Shown here one piece after another: positions 9,056 through 20,714 of a stretch of DNA of 64,000 nt. This stretch comes from Algibacter sp. L1A34 (GTDB lineage Bacteria > Bacteroidota > Bacteroidia > Flavobacteriales > Flavobacteriaceae), in contig NZ_CP047029.1 in the NCBI RefSeq assembly GCF_009796805.1, positions 4,230,001-4,294,000 of the forward strand. Direction: 5' to 3'. Positions within the stretch are counted from its first letter, which is position 1. Each line of letters starts with the position of its first letter. The notes under the pieces are model-generated. The model was given only the letters and a program-made list of their open reading frames with translations, made no database searches and had not been told where the DNA came from. The translations under genes were made by a program, and so were the position numbers.

Positions 9056-11110
9056 TTATTCAGGATATTCAATTCTTAAATGATAAATGTTTGCTAGCTT
9101 GTGTTTTAGCACTTTTTTTATGGATTCAATTTCTTTAAAAGTAATGTTTGCATTTAAAAATTGTCCCTCACTTATTTGTTTATCTATAATATTTTCAACA
9201 AAAGCATCAATTTTTGTTGATGTTGGTTCCTTTAAACTTTTAGATGCAGCCTCAATACTATCACACATCATTAAAATAGCCGTCTCTTTACTAAAAGGTT
9301 TTGGACCAGGGTAACTAAAATCTAATTTATTAACTACTTCTTCTGGAAAATCCTTTTTTTCTTGCATATAAAAATAATAAACTACGCTTGTACCATGATG
9401 CGTTCTAATAAAATCTATAACGCGATCTGGTAAATTATTTTTTCTAGCAATTTCTATCCCATCAATAACGTGATCGGTAATTATTCTTGCACTTTCTTTA
9501 GATGATAACTCGTCATGTGGATTAATGCCTGTAGATTGATTTTCGGTAAAGTAAGTTGGGCTCTTCATTTTACCAATATCATGATACAAAGCTCCTACCC
9601 TAACCAACATGGAATTTGCTCCAATTTCGTTCGCGGATGCTTCGGCTAAATTAGCTACGTTTAATGAATGATGAAACGTGCCAGGTGCCTTATTCGATAA
9701 TTCTTTTAATAACTTAGAATTTGTATCCGAAAGCTCCAATAAAGAAACATCGGAAACCAACCCGAAAACTTTTTCATAAACATAAATTAAAGGCTGCACA
9801 AAAAGAGTAGCTAATCCGCAAAGCACAAAATATCCAAATGTTTGCCATTCTAAAGTTTCAACTGTACCTTCATGAATTACAAAAAACGCAAAATAAGCAA
9901 TAAAATAAACTAGTGTAATTTGCCCAACCGATATAAATAGATTAGCTCGTTTATAAAGTTCTTTTACTGTTAAAATAGTAACAATTCCTGCAATAATTTG
10001 TAAAAACATGTACTCATAGCTATTCGGTACAACAAAACCTAAAAGCAATACGGTAATAACATGAGAAAACAAACCCAATCTCGCGTCAAAAAAGGCTTTA
10101 AAAACAAGCGGTAAAATACATATTGGAACGACGTAAATAAACTTAGAATTATAGTTCACCACCAATGTGGTTAAAAATATTAATAAAAATATATTGAAAA
10201 ATATAAATGTAACTTTCGTGTTATTTTCAAACACATCTAATCTATATTTCATTAAAAACAATAACAGCATAAGTAATGCTAAAGCCACCAAAAGAGTATA
10301 AGCAAATAGAATCCATAAATAGTTGGATTTACTCCAAACTTGCGATTCGTATTCAGACTGTAAAGACTTTAATATTTCATATTTATCACCTTGTACAACC
10401 TCTCCTTTTGCTACAATCAATGTTTGTTTTTCTATACTGCCTCTTGCATAAATTATTTTATTAAGTTCATCTTGTAAAGCCTTATCTGTAAAAGATTTAT
10501 CGAAAGTTAAATTAGGCTCAACCAAATCATAGAATAACGATACAAATTCAGTTTTATAAGCAGATAAACGGTGTTTTTTTAAAACACGTTCAATTACCGA
10601 AGTCACCTCATCGAGTTTAATTAAATCGAAATAAATACCTTCTTCTTTTTTAACTCGCTCGTCTAGAATAACAATTCTTTTTTCATCCGAAAAACTATAA
10701 CTTTCATTTAAAACCCCAAAGGCATAAAGTTCGGAAATAATATCGGCTCCCGTTTTATACAATTCACTAGACTTGGCAAGCGAAATAGTATCAGAAAAAG
10801 CAGAAGAAAACTCACTCTTAAAAGATGTTTTTACTTTATTCTCAATACTATTATCAATAGTAAAATATAACGTTCCGTTATTAATAAGCTCCTCTTTTTC
10901 TTGAGCAATTTCATTTTCAGATTTTTTTATAGCAAAATCAAAAGGAGCATATAAATTCTCTGATTGCCAAGGCTTTCCTTTTTCAAAATTATATTTAAAT
11001 TTCCCGCTTTTAGGAAACAAATAAACAATTAAAAACGTAGTAGTAATATATAAAAGTACTTTATATATTAAAGAATGGTTTCGGTATAATTTATTTATAA
11101 AGTCTTTCAC
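9056..11110 (-). CDS. 7TM-HD membrane phosphodiesterase (PgpH-like, predicted c-di-AMP hydrolase)
   Basis: The 684-residue protein has one N-terminal membrane helix, an extracytoplasmic 7TMR-HDED-type domain (about residues 40-260), seven hydrophobic helices (about 265-455) and a cytoplasmic HD domain. In the HD domain HHSLNVANLAEA and YHDIGKMKSP carry the metal-binding His/Asp residues, with HTHHGTSVVYYFY-like histidines later (IRTHHGTS). PgpH proteins of this layout hydrolyse cyclic di-AMP. The gene stands alone, divergent from the thiolase gene. Architecture is seen; c-di-AMP as substrate is from the family. Confidence 0.88.
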   Translation of the reverse strand: MKDFINKLYRNHSLIYKVLLYITTTFLIVYLFPKSGKFKYNFEKGKPWQSENLYAPFDFAIKKSENEIAQEKEELINNGTLYFTIDNSIENKVKTSFKSEFSSAFSDTISLAKSSELYKTGADIISELYAFGVLNESYSFSDEKRIVILDERVKKEEGIYFDLIKLDEVTSVIERVLKKHRLSAYKTEFVSLFYDLVEPNLTFDKSFTDKALQDELNKIIYARGSIEKQTLIVAKGEVVQGDKYEILKSLQSEYESQVWSKSNYLWILFAYTLLVALALLMLLLFLMKYRLDVFENNTKVTFIFFNIFLLIFLTTLVVNYNSKFIYVVPICILPLVFKAFFDARLGLFSHVITVLLLGFVVPNSYEYMFLQIIAGIVTILTVKELYKRANLFISVGQITLVYFIAYFAFFVIHEGTVETLEWQTFGYFVLCGLATLFVQPLIYVYEKVFGLVSDVSLLELSDTNSKLLKELSNKAPGTFHHSLNVANLAEASANEIGANSMLVRVGALYHDIGKMKSPTYFTENQSTGINPHDELSSKESARIITDHVIDGIEIARKNNLPDRVIDFIRTHHGTSVVYYFYMQEKKDFPEEVVNKLDFSYPGPKPFSKETAILMMCDSIEAASKSLKEPTSTKIDAFVENIIDKQISEGQFLNANITFKEIESIKKVLKHKLANIYHLRIEYPE

Positions 11111-11320
11111 GAGTAAATTTTCTAACTAAATTCTTAATTAAAATTCAGTTAATGATTTCATTTTCAAATGTAATAAATTATTAGGCTTTCACCACGTTTT
11201 ATAATGAACACATCTCTGCATATTATTAAAAAAATCGTTATTTTCGCAATGAATTTATTCTATTCTTATTTTTTTATAATTTAATAAAATATATTCGAAG
11301 CTAAACCAAAGTAGATCATT

Positions 11321-12499
11321 ATGAACAAAGAAGTCGTTATCGTTTCAGCCGTAAGAACGCCAATAGGTAGTTTTTTAGGAAGTTTATCAACCATTGCTGC
11401 ACCTCAATTAGGAGCTATAGCAATAAAAGGCGCTTTAAATAAAATTAATTTAAACCCAAAATTGGTAGACGAAGTTTTAATGGGTAATGTAGTTCAAGCA
11501 GGTACTGGTCAAGCTCCGGCAAGACAGGCTGCCATATACGCTGGTATCCCAAATACTGTTCCATGCACAACGATTAACAAAGTTTGCGCTTCGGGTATGA
11601 AAGCTGTTATGCAGGCTGCACAAAGTATTGCGCTTGGCGATGCAGAAATTATTGTTGCTGGTGGCATGGAAAACATGAGTTTAATTCCTCATTATTTACA
11701 TGCTAGAACGGGCACCAAATTTGGTTCTGCATCATTAATTGACGGTTTACAAAAAGATGGTTTAGTAGATTCTTATAGCCAAAACGCTATGGGTGTTTGT
11801 GCCGATACTTGCGCTAATGAATATGAGTTTTCTCGAGAAGATCAAGATGCTTACGCTATTCAATCGTACAATCGTTCTGCAGCAGCTTGGGAAGCAGGGA
11901 AATTTGATAATGAAGTTATACCTGTTGAAGTACCTCAACGCCGCGGAGAACCTCTTATTTTTTCTAAAGATGAAGAGTTTACAAACGTGAAAATGGATAA
12001 AATTCCGCAACTGCGACCTGCCTTTAGTAAAGAAGGTACAGTTACAGCTGCTAACGCTTCCACCATAAATGATGGTGCCGGAGCAATGATTTTAATGAGT
12101 AAAGAAAAAGCTAACGAACTTGGTTTAAAAATTCTAGCCACTATAAAAGGTTATGCCGATGCTGCACAAGAACCAGATTGGTTTACTACTGCTCCTGCAA
12201 AAGCATTACCCAAAGCCTTAAAGAAAGCTGGTATGAAACTTGAAGATGTTAATTTCTTTGAATTTAATGAAGCATTTTCGGTTGTTGGATTAGCAAACAT
12301 GAAAATTTTAGGACTTACCGATACTAATGTAAATGTAAATGGTGGCGCGGTTTCTTTAGGACATCCATTAGGCTGTTCTGGTGTTCGAATTTTAATAACA
12401 TTACTAAATGTGTTAGAACAAAACGATGCCAAAATTGGTGCCGCAGCAATTTGTAATGGAGGCGGTGGCGCATCGGCCGTAATTATTGAACGTAACTAA
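11321..12499 (+). CDS. Acetyl-CoA C-acetyltransferase (thiolase)
   Basis: The 392-residue thiolase joins or cleaves acyl-CoA and acetyl-CoA. Catalytic residues are all visible: nucleophilic Cys89 in NKVCASGMKA, the NEAF motif near residue 320, the active-site His in GGAVSLGHPLGCSG and the second Cys in AAICNGGGGAS. The start MNKEVVIVSAVRTPIG is typical of the biosynthetic-type acetoacetyl-CoA thiolases. It is followed 118 bp later by the NlpC/P60 gene on the same strand; the two are not obviously related in function. Confidence 0.93.
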   Translation: MNKEVVIVSAVRTPIGSFLGSLSTIAAPQLGAIAIKGALNKINLNPKLVDEVLMGNVVQAGTGQAPARQAAIYAGIPNTVPCTTINKVCASGMKAVMQAAQSIALGDAEIIVAGGMENMSLIPHYLHARTGTKFGSASLIDGLQKDGLVDSYSQNAMGVCADTCANEYEFSREDQDAYAIQSYNRSAAAWEAGKFDNEVIPVEVPQRRGEPLIFSKDEEFTNVKMDKIPQLRPAFSKEGTVTAANASTINDGAGAMILMSKEKANELGLKILATIKGYADAAQEPDWFTTAPAKALPKALKKAGMKLEDVNFFEFNEAFSVVGLANMKILGLTDTNVNVNGGAVSLGHPLGCSGVRILITLLNVLEQNDAKIGAAAICNGGGGASAVIIERN

Positions 12500-12617
12500 A
12501 AAACAGTAAGCAATGTATTTAGTTAGTTAATAATTGACTAAAATTGAAAAATAAAGAACCTAGAGATTTAAATAAAATTATATTTTATTTAAATTATTAA
12601 ACAACGATAATTTATTA

Positions 12618-13367
12618 ATGCAATACGGAATTTGTAATTTAAGCATTGTACCACTAAGACTTGAACCCTCGGATGCTAGCGAGTTAGTTTCGCAAGTTAT
12701 CTATGGTGATTTGTTTAAAGTTTTAGAACAACGCAAAAATTGGAGTAAAATCAGAATTGCCTTTGATACGTACGAAGGTTGGGTAGATAATAAACAATAT
12801 GCCGAAATAACTGAAGAGCAATATAGCGACTTAAAAATGCAACCGTTAAAACTTTCTGGTGATTTAGTTGAATTTATTCAAGATAAAAATGAACAACTCC
12901 ATCCTATTGTTTTTGGTTCTGGCTTAAACGGATTATCTGTTTTAAACCATGGTTATGATGGTGGCCTCATTTCTGGAAGACACCCAAAATCACAAATAAT
13001 ACAAACAGCTTTCACGTATTTAAACGCCCCTTACCTGTGGGGAGGAAAAACGCCATTTGGTATTGATTGCTCTGGCCTTACGCAAATGGTTTACAAACTA
13101 AATGGCTATAAATTACTTCGGGATGCATCTCAGCAAGCCACACAAGGTGAAGCTTTAAGTTTTATAGAAGAAAGTGAACCTGGCGATTTAGCTTTCTTTG
13201 ATAATAGTGAAGGTGTAATTACTCACGTTGGCTTAATTATGGAAGATAATTACATCATTCATGCCCATGGAAAAGTTAGAATTGATCGTTTGGATCATTC
13301 AGGGATTTATAATGTAGATAGAAATATACATACACACAAACTACGTGTTATTAAAAAAATAATTTAA
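12618..13367 (+). CDS. NlpC/P60 (C40) peptidase with N-terminal SH3-like domain
   Basis: This 249-residue protein has an SH3b-like N-terminal part (WSKIRIAFDTYEGWV near residue 45) and a C-terminal NlpC/P60 domain with Cys151 in GIDCSGLTQMVYK, His203 in THVGLIM and His215 in IHAHGKV as the catalytic set. Such enzymes cut gamma-D-glutamyl-diamino acid bonds in peptidoglycan peptides. No signal peptide is seen, which fits a cytoplasmic murein-peptide recycling role, although export by another route cannot be excluded. Confidence 0.9.
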   Translation: MQYGICNLSIVPLRLEPSDASELVSQVIYGDLFKVLEQRKNWSKIRIAFDTYEGWVDNKQYAEITEEQYSDLKMQPLKLSGDLVEFIQDKNEQLHPIVFGSGLNGLSVLNHGYDGGLISGRHPKSQIIQTAFTYLNAPYLWGGKTPFGIDCSGLTQMVYKLNGYKLLRDASQQATQGEALSFIEESEPGDLAFFDNSEGVITHVGLIMEDNYIIHAHGKVRIDRLDHSGIYNVDRNIHTHKLRVIKKII

Positions 13368-13391
13368 TTTTCATTTTTGAATTTAAACATA

Positions 13392-13420
13392 AAAAAAGGT
13401 CGCAAATTGCGACCTTTTTT
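13392..13420. terminator. Bidirectional terminator between convergent genes
   Basis: AAAAAAGGTCGCAA and TTGCGACCTTTTTT are perfect inverted arms, giving a U-tract in either direction. It separates the NlpC/P60 gene (plus) from the TPR gene (minus). Confidence 0.85.
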
Positions 13421-13441
13421 ATTTTATAAAAGTAAGGTGAT

Positions 13442-14692
13442 TTATTGAGCACCTTCTAAAGCTTCAACTTTAGCTTTTAAACCTTTTGCTTTATCCGATT
13501 CACCTAAAATATTGTAGATGTTCATTAAAGTTTTAGCTGCACTTAAGTTTTCAGTATCAATTTCTAATGCTTTAGATAAAAATGGAACTGCTTCTCTGTA
13601 TAAGTTTTGACGCTCTTCTCTTAATTCATCGTAACGTAAATCATCTTTTTTAGAACTACCTAAACCATTCATTTCTGTAATAAGTGGCTCCTCTCTTGCC
13701 AATACAAGAGCAGAAATATTAATATAAGCATTAACATAAGTAGGATCTAACTCAATTGCTTTTTCATAATAAGCTTTTGCTTCAACTGGATGATCTGATT
13801 CTGCAGCAATTACACCTAAATTATACTGCAATTCTGGGTTAGTAGGATCTAATTCTGTAGCTTTACTTAAAAGCTCTTGGAACTTCTCGATATTCCCCAT
13901 TTTGTAGTGCGCATTAGCTTCAGATAAAATTAAATTAATATCATTAGGGCTTTCTGCTCTAGCTTCTTGAAGTGCTCCAATAGCCTTATCATCATTACCT
14001 TGGCTTACATAAATAAGCGCCATGTTTTTAACGATCTCTGGTTTTTTAGATTCCGTCATACGCTCACCCGGTTTAATATGGCTCTTTGCTTTTACGTAAA
14101 GATCACGAGTTGCTTTATCAAGAATTTCTTCTTCACCCGTTTCCTTATTAGTTGCAAAATATTGCTTTTGGATACCTGTGTAACCTAAACTCTTAAGCTC
14201 ATCATATAAAACTAAAGCACGATCGTATTCTTGCACATTTACAGCTGTTGCAGCCGCATAATACAAGTAAACTGTATCTTTAGCTTTTACTCTATATGAT
14301 TTTTCAAAATACTTTGAAGCAGTAGAGTAATCTTGTTTTTCGTAAGCTGTATTTGCTTTAGTTAACAAACCATTAGAAATAGTTTGTTTTAAATCAGTAA
14401 TTTCCGCTCCATAAGTTCCTTCTGCTTTTGTTAAGTTTTCTAGTGCTGAAGCAACATCTGCATCAGAACCTTTACCGTTAGCATAAAGTGCTTGTCCTAA
14501 TAAATAGTAATATTTGGCTTTAGTTTTTTCATCCATAGCACCTAAAAGACCTTCTGCGGTTGTTGCTGCTGCTTTTGCTGCTGCAAAATCACTCGATTTA
14601 ATAGCTTTTTCAACGGCCTTCAATTCCTTCTTTTGTGCAAATGAAAATGCACCCATTGAAATGGCTAAAGCTATGATTAATTGTTTTTTCAT
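13442..14692 (-). CDS. Exported TPR-repeat protein
   Basis: The 416-residue protein begins with a Sec signal peptide (MKKQLIIALAISMGAFSFAQ) and contains several tetratricopeptide repeats, the clearest being PELQYNLGVIAAESDHPVEAKAYY and NAYINISALVLAREEP in residues about 280-340. TPR proteins act as protein-interaction scaffolds; this one is predicted periplasmic. It lies 17 bp after the gyrA stop codon on the same strand and is probably co-transcribed with gyrA, a gene pair often seen in Flavobacteriaceae. No enzymatic motif is visible. Confidence 0.85.
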   Translation of the reverse strand: MKKQLIIALAISMGAFSFAQKKELKAVEKAIKSSDFAAAKAAATTAEGLLGAMDEKTKAKYYYLLGQALYANGKGSDADVASALENLTKAEGTYGAEITDLKQTISNGLLTKANTAYEKQDYSTASKYFEKSYRVKAKDTVYLYYAAATAVNVQEYDRALVLYDELKSLGYTGIQKQYFATNKETGEEEILDKATRDLYVKAKSHIKPGERMTESKKPEIVKNMALIYVSQGNDDKAIGALQEARAESPNDINLILSEANAHYKMGNIEKFQELLSKATELDPTNPELQYNLGVIAAESDHPVEAKAYYEKAIELDPTYVNAYINISALVLAREEPLITEMNGLGSSKKDDLRYDELREERQNLYREAVPFLSKALEIDTENLSAAKTLMNIYNILGESDKAKGLKAKVEALEGAQ

Positions 14693-14709
14693 TTTAAATA
14701 ATATTAAGT

Positions 14710-17283
14710 TTAAATTTCAGTGTTATTATCGTCTAAATTATTATCAAGAGTTGTGCCATCTTCAGAATCCTCAGTGTTTTCAATACTTTCAACGCCTTCT
14801 ACTCCTTCAACTAATTCCTCTCCTTCAACTATTATTTCCTCTTCTTCATGCATTACTTTAGCAACTGCCGCGATAGAATCTTTTCCTTTAAGATTAATTA
14901 ATTTAACCCCTTGAGTTGCACGCCCCATAACTCTTAAATTAGCAACAGCCATTCTAATCGCTATACCGGATCTATTTATAATCATTAAATCATCTTCATC
15001 AGTTACATTCTTAATAGAGACTAAGTTACCTGTTTTTTCCGTAATAGAAATAGTTTTAACGCCTTTTCCACCACGGTTGGTAATTCTGTAATCTTCTAAG
15101 CTTGAACGTTTACCATAACCGTTTTCAGACACCACAAGCACGTTGCTTTCCATATCATCAACAGCTATCATTCCGATAACCTCATCAGTTTCTTCATCTT
15201 GTAAACGAATACCACGAACACCAGATGCTCCACGGCCCATTGGTCGTGTTTTAGCCTCTTCAAAACGAATAGCTTTACCAGATTTTAATGCTAACATTAC
15301 TTGGCTTTCACCAGTTGTAAGTTTTGCTTCTAATAAAACATCATCATCTTTAATTGTAATCGCGTTAATTCCATTTGTTCTTGGACGAGAATATTGCTCT
15401 AAAGAAGTCTTTTTAACTTGACCCTTTTTAGTTGCCATAATCACGTAATGACTATTAATGTACTCTTCATCTTTTAAATCTTGAGTACAGATAAAAGCCA
15501 TAACTTTATCATCTTGCTCAATATTTACAAGGTTTTGAATAGCACGTCCTTTTGATGTTTTGCTGCCTTCTGGTATTTCGTAAACACGCATCCAGAAACA
15601 TTTTCCTTTTTGAGTGAAGAATAACATGTATTGGTGGTTTGTACCAACAAATAAATGTTCTAAGAAATCTTCATTACGAGTTGTTGATGCTTTTTGACCA
15701 ACTCCACCTCTATTTTGAGTTTTGTATTCTGTTAAAGAGGTACGTTTAATATAACCTGCATGAGATATAGTAATTACTACACTTTCATTAGGGATCATAT
15801 CTTCGATACTTAAATCGCCACCCGCATACTCGATAACCGAACGACGCTCATCTCCATATTTATCACGAACTACTACTAATTCTTCTTTAATGATATCCAT
15901 TCTACGCTCTTTACGATCTAGAATATCTTTAAGGTCGATAATAGTTTTCATAATTTCATCAAACTCAGCACGTAATTTATCTTGCTCTAAACCTGTTAAT
16001 TGACGCAAACGCATCTCAACAATAGCTTTAGATTGTATTTCTGAAAGTTCGAAACGTTCAATTAAATTACTCTTAGCTTCATCTGCATTTGATGATGCAC
16101 GGATAATTTTGATAACTTCATCTATATTATCCGAAGCAATAATTAGTCCTTCTAATATATGTGCGCGTTCTTCCGCTTTACGTAATTCATAAACAGTACG
16201 TCTAACAACAACATCATGTCTATGCTCTACGAAATAATGAATTAACTCTTTTAAGTTCAACATTTGTGGACGTCCATTTACTAATGCAATATTATTTACA
16301 CTAAATGAAGACTGTAATGCTGTATATTTAAAAAGTTTATTTAAAACGATATTAGGAATCGCATCACGTTTTAAAACGTAAACGATACGCATACCATTTC
16401 TATCAGATTCATCACGAATAAGCGAAATACCTTCTAATTTCTTTTCGTTAATTAAATCGGCAGTTTTCTTAATCATGTCTGCCTTATTGACTTGGTACGG
16501 AATCTCGTCAACAACAATACATTCACGTCCGTGTACCTCTTCAATATTAGTTTTTCCACGCATAACAATACGTCCACGACCAGTATGAAAAGCTTCTTTT
16601 ACACCATCGTAACCATAAATAGTTCCACCTGTTGGAAAATCTGGAGCTTTAATGTGTTGTATAAGTTCGTCAATTTCAATATCGCTATTTTCAATATATG
16701 CTATTGTTCCATTAACAACTTCTGTTAAATTGTGTGGAGGCATATTCGTTGCCATACCTACCGCAATACCAGATGCTCCATTAACTAAAAGACCTGGAAT
16801 ACGTGTTGGTAAAACTGTAGGTTCTTGTAAAGTATCATCGAAATTCAACTTATGGTCTACGGTTTCTTTATCAATATCTGCCAACATGTCCTCAGATATT
16901 TTTTTCATACGGGCTTCCGTATAACGCATTGCTGCCGGACTATCTCCATCGATAGATCCAAAGTTTCCTTGTCCGTCTACAAGCATATAACGTAAACTCC
17001 ACTCTTGAGCCATACGTACCATTGCATCGTAAACAGAAGTATCTCCGTGTGGGTGATACTTACCTAAAACTTCCCCAACTATTCTTGCCGATTTCTTATG
17101 TGCTGTATTTGCTCTAATACCCAGTTCATGCATACCATAAAGTACACGTCTATGAACGGGTTTTAAACCATCTCTTACATCTGGTAAAGCACGTGACACA
17201 ATGACTGACATTGAATAATCAATGTAAGCCGATTTCATCTCATCTTCAATATTAATTGGTATAAGTTTTTCTCCTTCTGCCAT
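14710..17283 (-). CDS. gyrA: DNA gyrase subunit A
   Basis: GyrA is the DNA breakage-reunion subunit of gyrase. The 857-residue protein has the catalytic Tyr121 in MRYTEARM, the quinolone-resistance region [15 protein letters not shown] (Thr82 and Asp86 at the positions of E. coli Ser83 and Asp87), a coiled-coil region and a C-terminal beta-pinwheel with a GyrA-box-like NRGGKG. The last about 40 residues are strongly acidic. A Thr where E. coli has Ser is a natural variant and says nothing firm about resistance. The gene is divergent from clpC. Confidence 0.98.
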   Translation of the reverse strand: MAEGEKLIPINIEDEMKSAYIDYSMSVIVSRALPDVRDGLKPVHRRVLYGMHELGIRANTAHKKSARIVGEVLGKYHPHGDTSVYDAMVRMAQEWSLRYMLVDGQGNFGSIDGDSPAAMRYTEARMKKISEDMLADIDKETVDHKLNFDDTLQEPTVLPTRIPGLLVNGASGIAVGMATNMPPHNLTEVVNGTIAYIENSDIEIDELIQHIKAPDFPTGGTIYGYDGVKEAFHTGRGRIVMRGKTNIEEVHGRECIVVDEIPYQVNKADMIKKTADLINEKKLEGISLIRDESDRNGMRIVYVLKRDAIPNIVLNKLFKYTALQSSFSVNNIALVNGRPQMLNLKELIHYFVEHRHDVVVRRTVYELRKAEERAHILEGLIIASDNIDEVIKIIRASSNADEAKSNLIERFELSEIQSKAIVEMRLRQLTGLEQDKLRAEFDEIMKTIIDLKDILDRKERRMDIIKEELVVVRDKYGDERRSVIEYAGGDLSIEDMIPNESVVITISHAGYIKRTSLTEYKTQNRGGVGQKASTTRNEDFLEHLFVGTNHQYMLFFTQKGKCFWMRVYEIPEGSKTSKGRAIQNLVNIEQDDKVMAFICTQDLKDEEYINSHYVIMATKKGQVKKTSLEQYSRPRTNGINAITIKDDDVLLEAKLTTGESQVMLALKSGKAIRFEEAKTRPMGRGASGVRGIRLQDEETDEVIGMIAVDDMESNVLVVSENGYGKRSSLEDYRITNRGGKGVKTISITEKTGNLVSIKNVTDEDDLMIINRSGIAIRMAVANLRVMGRATQGVKLINLKGKDSIAAVAKVMHEEEEIIVEGEELVEGVEGVESIENTEDSEDGTTLDNNLDDNNTEI

Positions 17284-17542
17284 ATATATTTTAATTAAGT
17301 TTTATGTAATTTTCAAAACATGCTAATATAACAAATCCTTGAGTTATACTAAGGGTTTTAAAATCATTTTTTCATGTTTTTTATTAACAATTTTAAACCC
17401 TTTTTTAGTTAATAAGTATGTAATTGAAAATTTTGATTGAATATCCTTTTTTTCGTCAATTAGCATTTTACACACAAAAAAAGGTATAGTTTTTGTCGTT
17501 GGTAAAATGTTTTAGTATTTTTAATGCAGAAAGGACAAGAAT

Positions 17543-20092
17543 ATGGATGATAATTTTTCCCCAAGAGTAAAAGATGTTATTGCTTATAGCAAAGAAGAGG
17601 CATTACGTTTAGGTCACGATTTTATAGGGACCGAACACCTAATGCTCGGGCTTTTGCGCGACGGTAATGGCAAAGCAATTAAAATTTTAGACGCTTTAGA
17701 TATTGATTTAAATCATTTAAGGCGTAAAGTAGAGATATTAAGTCCTGCAAACCCCAATATAGCAGTAGGTTCCAACCAAAAGAAGAACCTACACTTAACT
17801 AGGCAAGCAGAGCGCGCACTGAAAACTACGTTTTTAGAAGCTAAATTATTTCAGAGCACCTCTATAAATACAGCGCACTTACTGCTCTGTATTTTAAGAA
17901 ATGAAAATGATCCAACTACAAAACTTTTAAATAAGTTGAAAGTTTACTACGACAATGTTAAAGAACAATTTAAAATTATGATTACAAACGATGATAGTTA
18001 TATAGAACCAAAATCTGAATTTCCAGATGATGATTCTAACATAGAAGACGAATCTTCTAAAGAAAACATTTTTAACGCGCCAACTGGAGCTAAAACCAAC
18101 AAAAAGTCTAAAACACCTGTTTTGGATAATTTTGGCCGCGATTTAACGGCTATGGCCGAAGAAGGAAAATTAGATCCTGTGGTTGGTCGTGAAGAAGAAA
18201 TTCAACGTGTATCACAAGTTTTAAGTAGAAGAAAGAAAAATAATCCCCTTTTAATTGGTGAACCTGGTGTTGGTAAATCTGCCATTGCCGAAGGTTTAGC
18301 GCTTAGAATTGTAAAACGTAAAGTATCGCGTATTTTATTTAACAAACGTGTGGTTACTTTAGATTTGGCCAGCTTAGTAGCAGGTACAAAATACCGCGGA
18401 CAGTTTGAAGAGCGTATGAAGGCCGTTATGAACGAGCTTGAAAAGAACGACGATGTTATTTTGTTTATAGATGAAATTCACACCATTGTTGGAGCTGGAG
18501 GTGCTACTGGAAGCTTAGATGCTTCCAACATGTTTAAACCCGCTTTAGCAAGAGGAGAAATACAATGTATTGGTGCAACTACTTTAGATGAATACAGACA
18601 GTACATAGAAAAAGATGGCGCCTTAGAACGTCGTTTTCAAAAGGTAATTGTTGAGCCAACAACGGTAGAACAAACTATTGAAATCCTTAATAATATTAAA
18701 GGTAAATACGAAGAACACCATAATGTTGATTATACACCAGAAGCTATTGCGGCCTGTGTAAAATTAACAAATAGATACATGACCGAGCGTTTTTTACCAG
18801 ACAAAGCTATCGATGCTTTAGATGAAGCTGGTTCTCGCGTACACATAACAAATATTGAGGTTCCAAAACAAATTCTAGAATTAGAAAAGAAACTAGAAGA
18901 AGTTAAGGAAACCAAAAATACAGTTGTTAAAAAACAGAAATACGAAGAAGCTGCGAAACTAAGAGATGACGAAAAACGTCTTGAAAAAGAATTAGCTATC
19001 GCTCAAGAAAAATGGGAAGAAGATACCAAACAACATAGAGAAGTTGTAACAGAAGATAATGTTGCCGATGTAGTTTCTATGATGACTGGTGTTCCCGTAA
19101 ATCGTATTGCGCAAACAGAAATTAATAAATTGGCCGAATTACCAAACCTTATTAAAGGAAAAGTAATTGGTCAAGATAATGCTGTTGCTAAAGTTGTAAA
19201 GGCCATTCAAAGAAACCGTGCAGGGCTTAAAGACCCAAACAAACCAATTGGCTCATTTATCTTTTTAGGGCAAACAGGAGTTGGTAAAACGCAGTTAGCT
19301 AAAGTATTATCTAGAGAATTATTCGATTCGGAAGAATCGCTTATTAGAATTGACATGAGTGAATACATGGAAAAATTCGCTATTTCTAGATTAGTTGGTG
19401 CACCTCCGGGATACGTAGGATATGAAGAAGGAGGCCAACTTACCGAAAAAGTACGTCGCAAACCTTACGCTGTTATTCTTTTAGATGAAATTGAAAAGGC
19501 GCATCCAGATGTGTTTAATATGTTGCTTCAAGTTTTAGACGATGGGTATTTAACGGATTCTTTAGGTCGAAAAATTGATTTTAGAAATACCATAATCATT
19601 ATGACTTCAAACATTGGAGCTCGTAAATTGAAAGATTTTGGTACAGGAATTGGTTTTGGAACTGCTTCGCAAAAAGCGCAAGAAGATGCCAATGCCAAAA
19701 GTGTGATTGAAAATGCTTTGAAAAAATCATTCGCACCAGAGTTTTTAAATAGAATTGACGATGTTGTTGTTTTCAATGCTTTAGAAAAAGAAGACATCAA
19801 CAAAATTATAGATATTGAGTTAGAAAAACTTTTAGATCGTATTACATTGCTAGGCTACAACCTAACAATAACCGATAACGCAAAAGATTATATTGCAGAT
19901 AAAGGTTTCGATAAACAATATGGTGCAAGACCTTTAAAAAGAGCTATTCAAAAATATGTTGAAGATGCTTTAGCTGAAGAAATTGTATCATCACATTTAC
20001 AAGAAGGCGATAATATAAAAATTGATCTTGATTCAAAAACTGAAGAATTAAATATTTCGATTGTAAAAGCTGAAAAATCTACAGAATCATAA
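17543..20092 (+). CDS. clpC: ATP-dependent Clp protease ATP-binding subunit ClpC
   Basis: This 849-residue AAA+ unfoldase feeds proteins to ClpP. It has two N-terminal Clp repeats (about 1-145), a first AAA module with Walker [10 protein letters not shown] and Walker B ILFIDEIH, a UVR/coiled-coil middle region ([19 protein letters not shown] near residue 470) that marks ClpC rather than ClpA or ClpB, and a second AAA module with GQTGVGKTQ. Length is typical. It is divergent from gyrA across 259 bp in which I see no other feature, and is followed by a strong terminator. Confidence 0.96.
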   Translation: MDDNFSPRVKDVIAYSKEEALRLGHDFIGTEHLMLGLLRDGNGKAIKILDALDIDLNHLRRKVEILSPANPNIAVGSNQKKNLHLTRQAERALKTTFLEAKLFQSTSINTAHLLLCILRNENDPTTKLLNKLKVYYDNVKEQFKIMITNDDSYIEPKSEFPDDDSNIEDESSKENIFNAPTGAKTNKKSKTPVLDNFGRDLTAMAEEGKLDPVVGREEEIQRVSQVLSRRKKNNPLLIGEPGVGKSAIAEGLALRIVKRKVSRILFNKRVVTLDLASLVAGTKYRGQFEERMKAVMNELEKNDDVILFIDEIHTIVGAGGATGSLDASNMFKPALARGEIQCIGATTLDEYRQYIEKDGALERRFQKVIVEPTTVEQTIEILNNIKGKYEEHHNVDYTPEAIAACVKLTNRYMTERFLPDKAIDALDEAGSRVHITNIEVPKQILELEKKLEEVKETKNTVVKKQKYEEAAKLRDDEKRLEKELAIAQEKWEEDTKQHREVVTEDNVADVVSMMTGVPVNRIAQTEINKLAELPNLIKGKVIGQDNAVAKVVKAIQRNRAGLKDPNKPIGSFIFLGQTGVGKTQLAKVLSRELFDSEESLIRIDMSEYMEKFAISRLVGAPPGYVGYEEGGQLTEKVRRKPYAVILLDEIEKAHPDVFNMLLQVLDDGYLTDSLGRKIDFRNTIIIMTSNIGARKLKDFGTGIGFGTASQKAQEDANAKSVIENALKKSFAPEFLNRIDDVVVFNALEKEDINKIIDIELEKLLDRITLLGYNLTITDNAKDYIADKGFDKQYGARPLKRAIQKYVEDALAEEIVSSHLQEGDNIKIDLDSKTEELNISIVKAEKSTES

Positions 20093-20113
20093 ATTCTAAT
20101 TTAGAATAAAACT

Positions 20114-20143
20114 AAAAGCTCGAAATTAATTTTTCGAGCTTTT
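20114..20143 (+). terminator. Terminator of clpC
   Basis: AAAAGCTCGAAA and TTTTCGAGCTTTT form a stem with a short AT loop and a T-run, 22 bp after the clpC stop. Confidence 0.85.
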
Positions 20144-20174
20144 TTATGTTTTAAATATTCACTATCTTAAGGAT

Positions 20175-20567
20175 ATGAAACACCTCATAAAAATACCCAT
20201 TGGATTTATACATATTTATGAGAACTTTGTAGTTTCTATAATTGATGAAGGTGAAACAGTTACCAAGGATTCTAATAATATTCTTGAAGAAATAGCAAGT
20301 AAATACTTTAAGTCAAGAAGCTTTGTTTACATCGCACATCGCTTAAACTCATATGCCGTAGACCCTGCTGTTTATAAAAAAACCTCTTTGATTAAAAACT
20401 TAGTTGGTTTTGCCGTAGTCTCTAAAAATCGAGTTGCTCTTAGCAATGCTGAAATTGAAAAACTATTTTTAAACAAACCTTTTGAATCATTTACAAATTT
20501 AGATGAAGCTATAAATTGGTCTAATATGATTGTAAGTAATAATAATTTAAATACCTTGGATCGTTAA
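20175..20567 (+). CDS. Small protein with a possible SpoIIAA/STAS-like fold
   Basis: The 130-residue cytoplasmic protein has no signal or membrane segment. Its pattern, with a beta strand at ENFVVSIIDEGETV, a helix, YIAHRLNSYAVDP and a hydrophobic strand GFAVVSKN, followed by a helix ending LDEAINWSN, resembles the STAS/SpoIIAA-like single-domain proteins common in Flavobacteriaceae. No function is assigned. It is preceded by the clpC terminator, so it needs its own promoter, which I cannot identify with confidence. Confidence 0.6.
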   Translation: MKHLIKIPIGFIHIYENFVVSIIDEGETVTKDSNNILEEIASKYFKSRSFVYIAHRLNSYAVDPAVYKKTSLIKNLVGFAVVSKNRVALSNAEIEKLFLNKPFESFTNLDEAINWSNMIVSNNNLNTLDR

Positions 20568-20714
20568 TATCTATAATAAACTTAAAAAGCAAATCTTCAC
20601 ATTGTGTTCCTTCTAAAATGAAATAAAAATTTTACTTAAAGAGCATTTGGTAAATACAAATTTCAAACTAAAAACATGAGATTGACTAGAAAAAAAATGT
20701 TGTTTTTATATTAT

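Noticed and set aside
14710-17283. Thr82 in GyrA as a resistance mutation
   Set aside because: Thr or Ser at this position varies naturally between lineages; nothing here shows acquired resistance.
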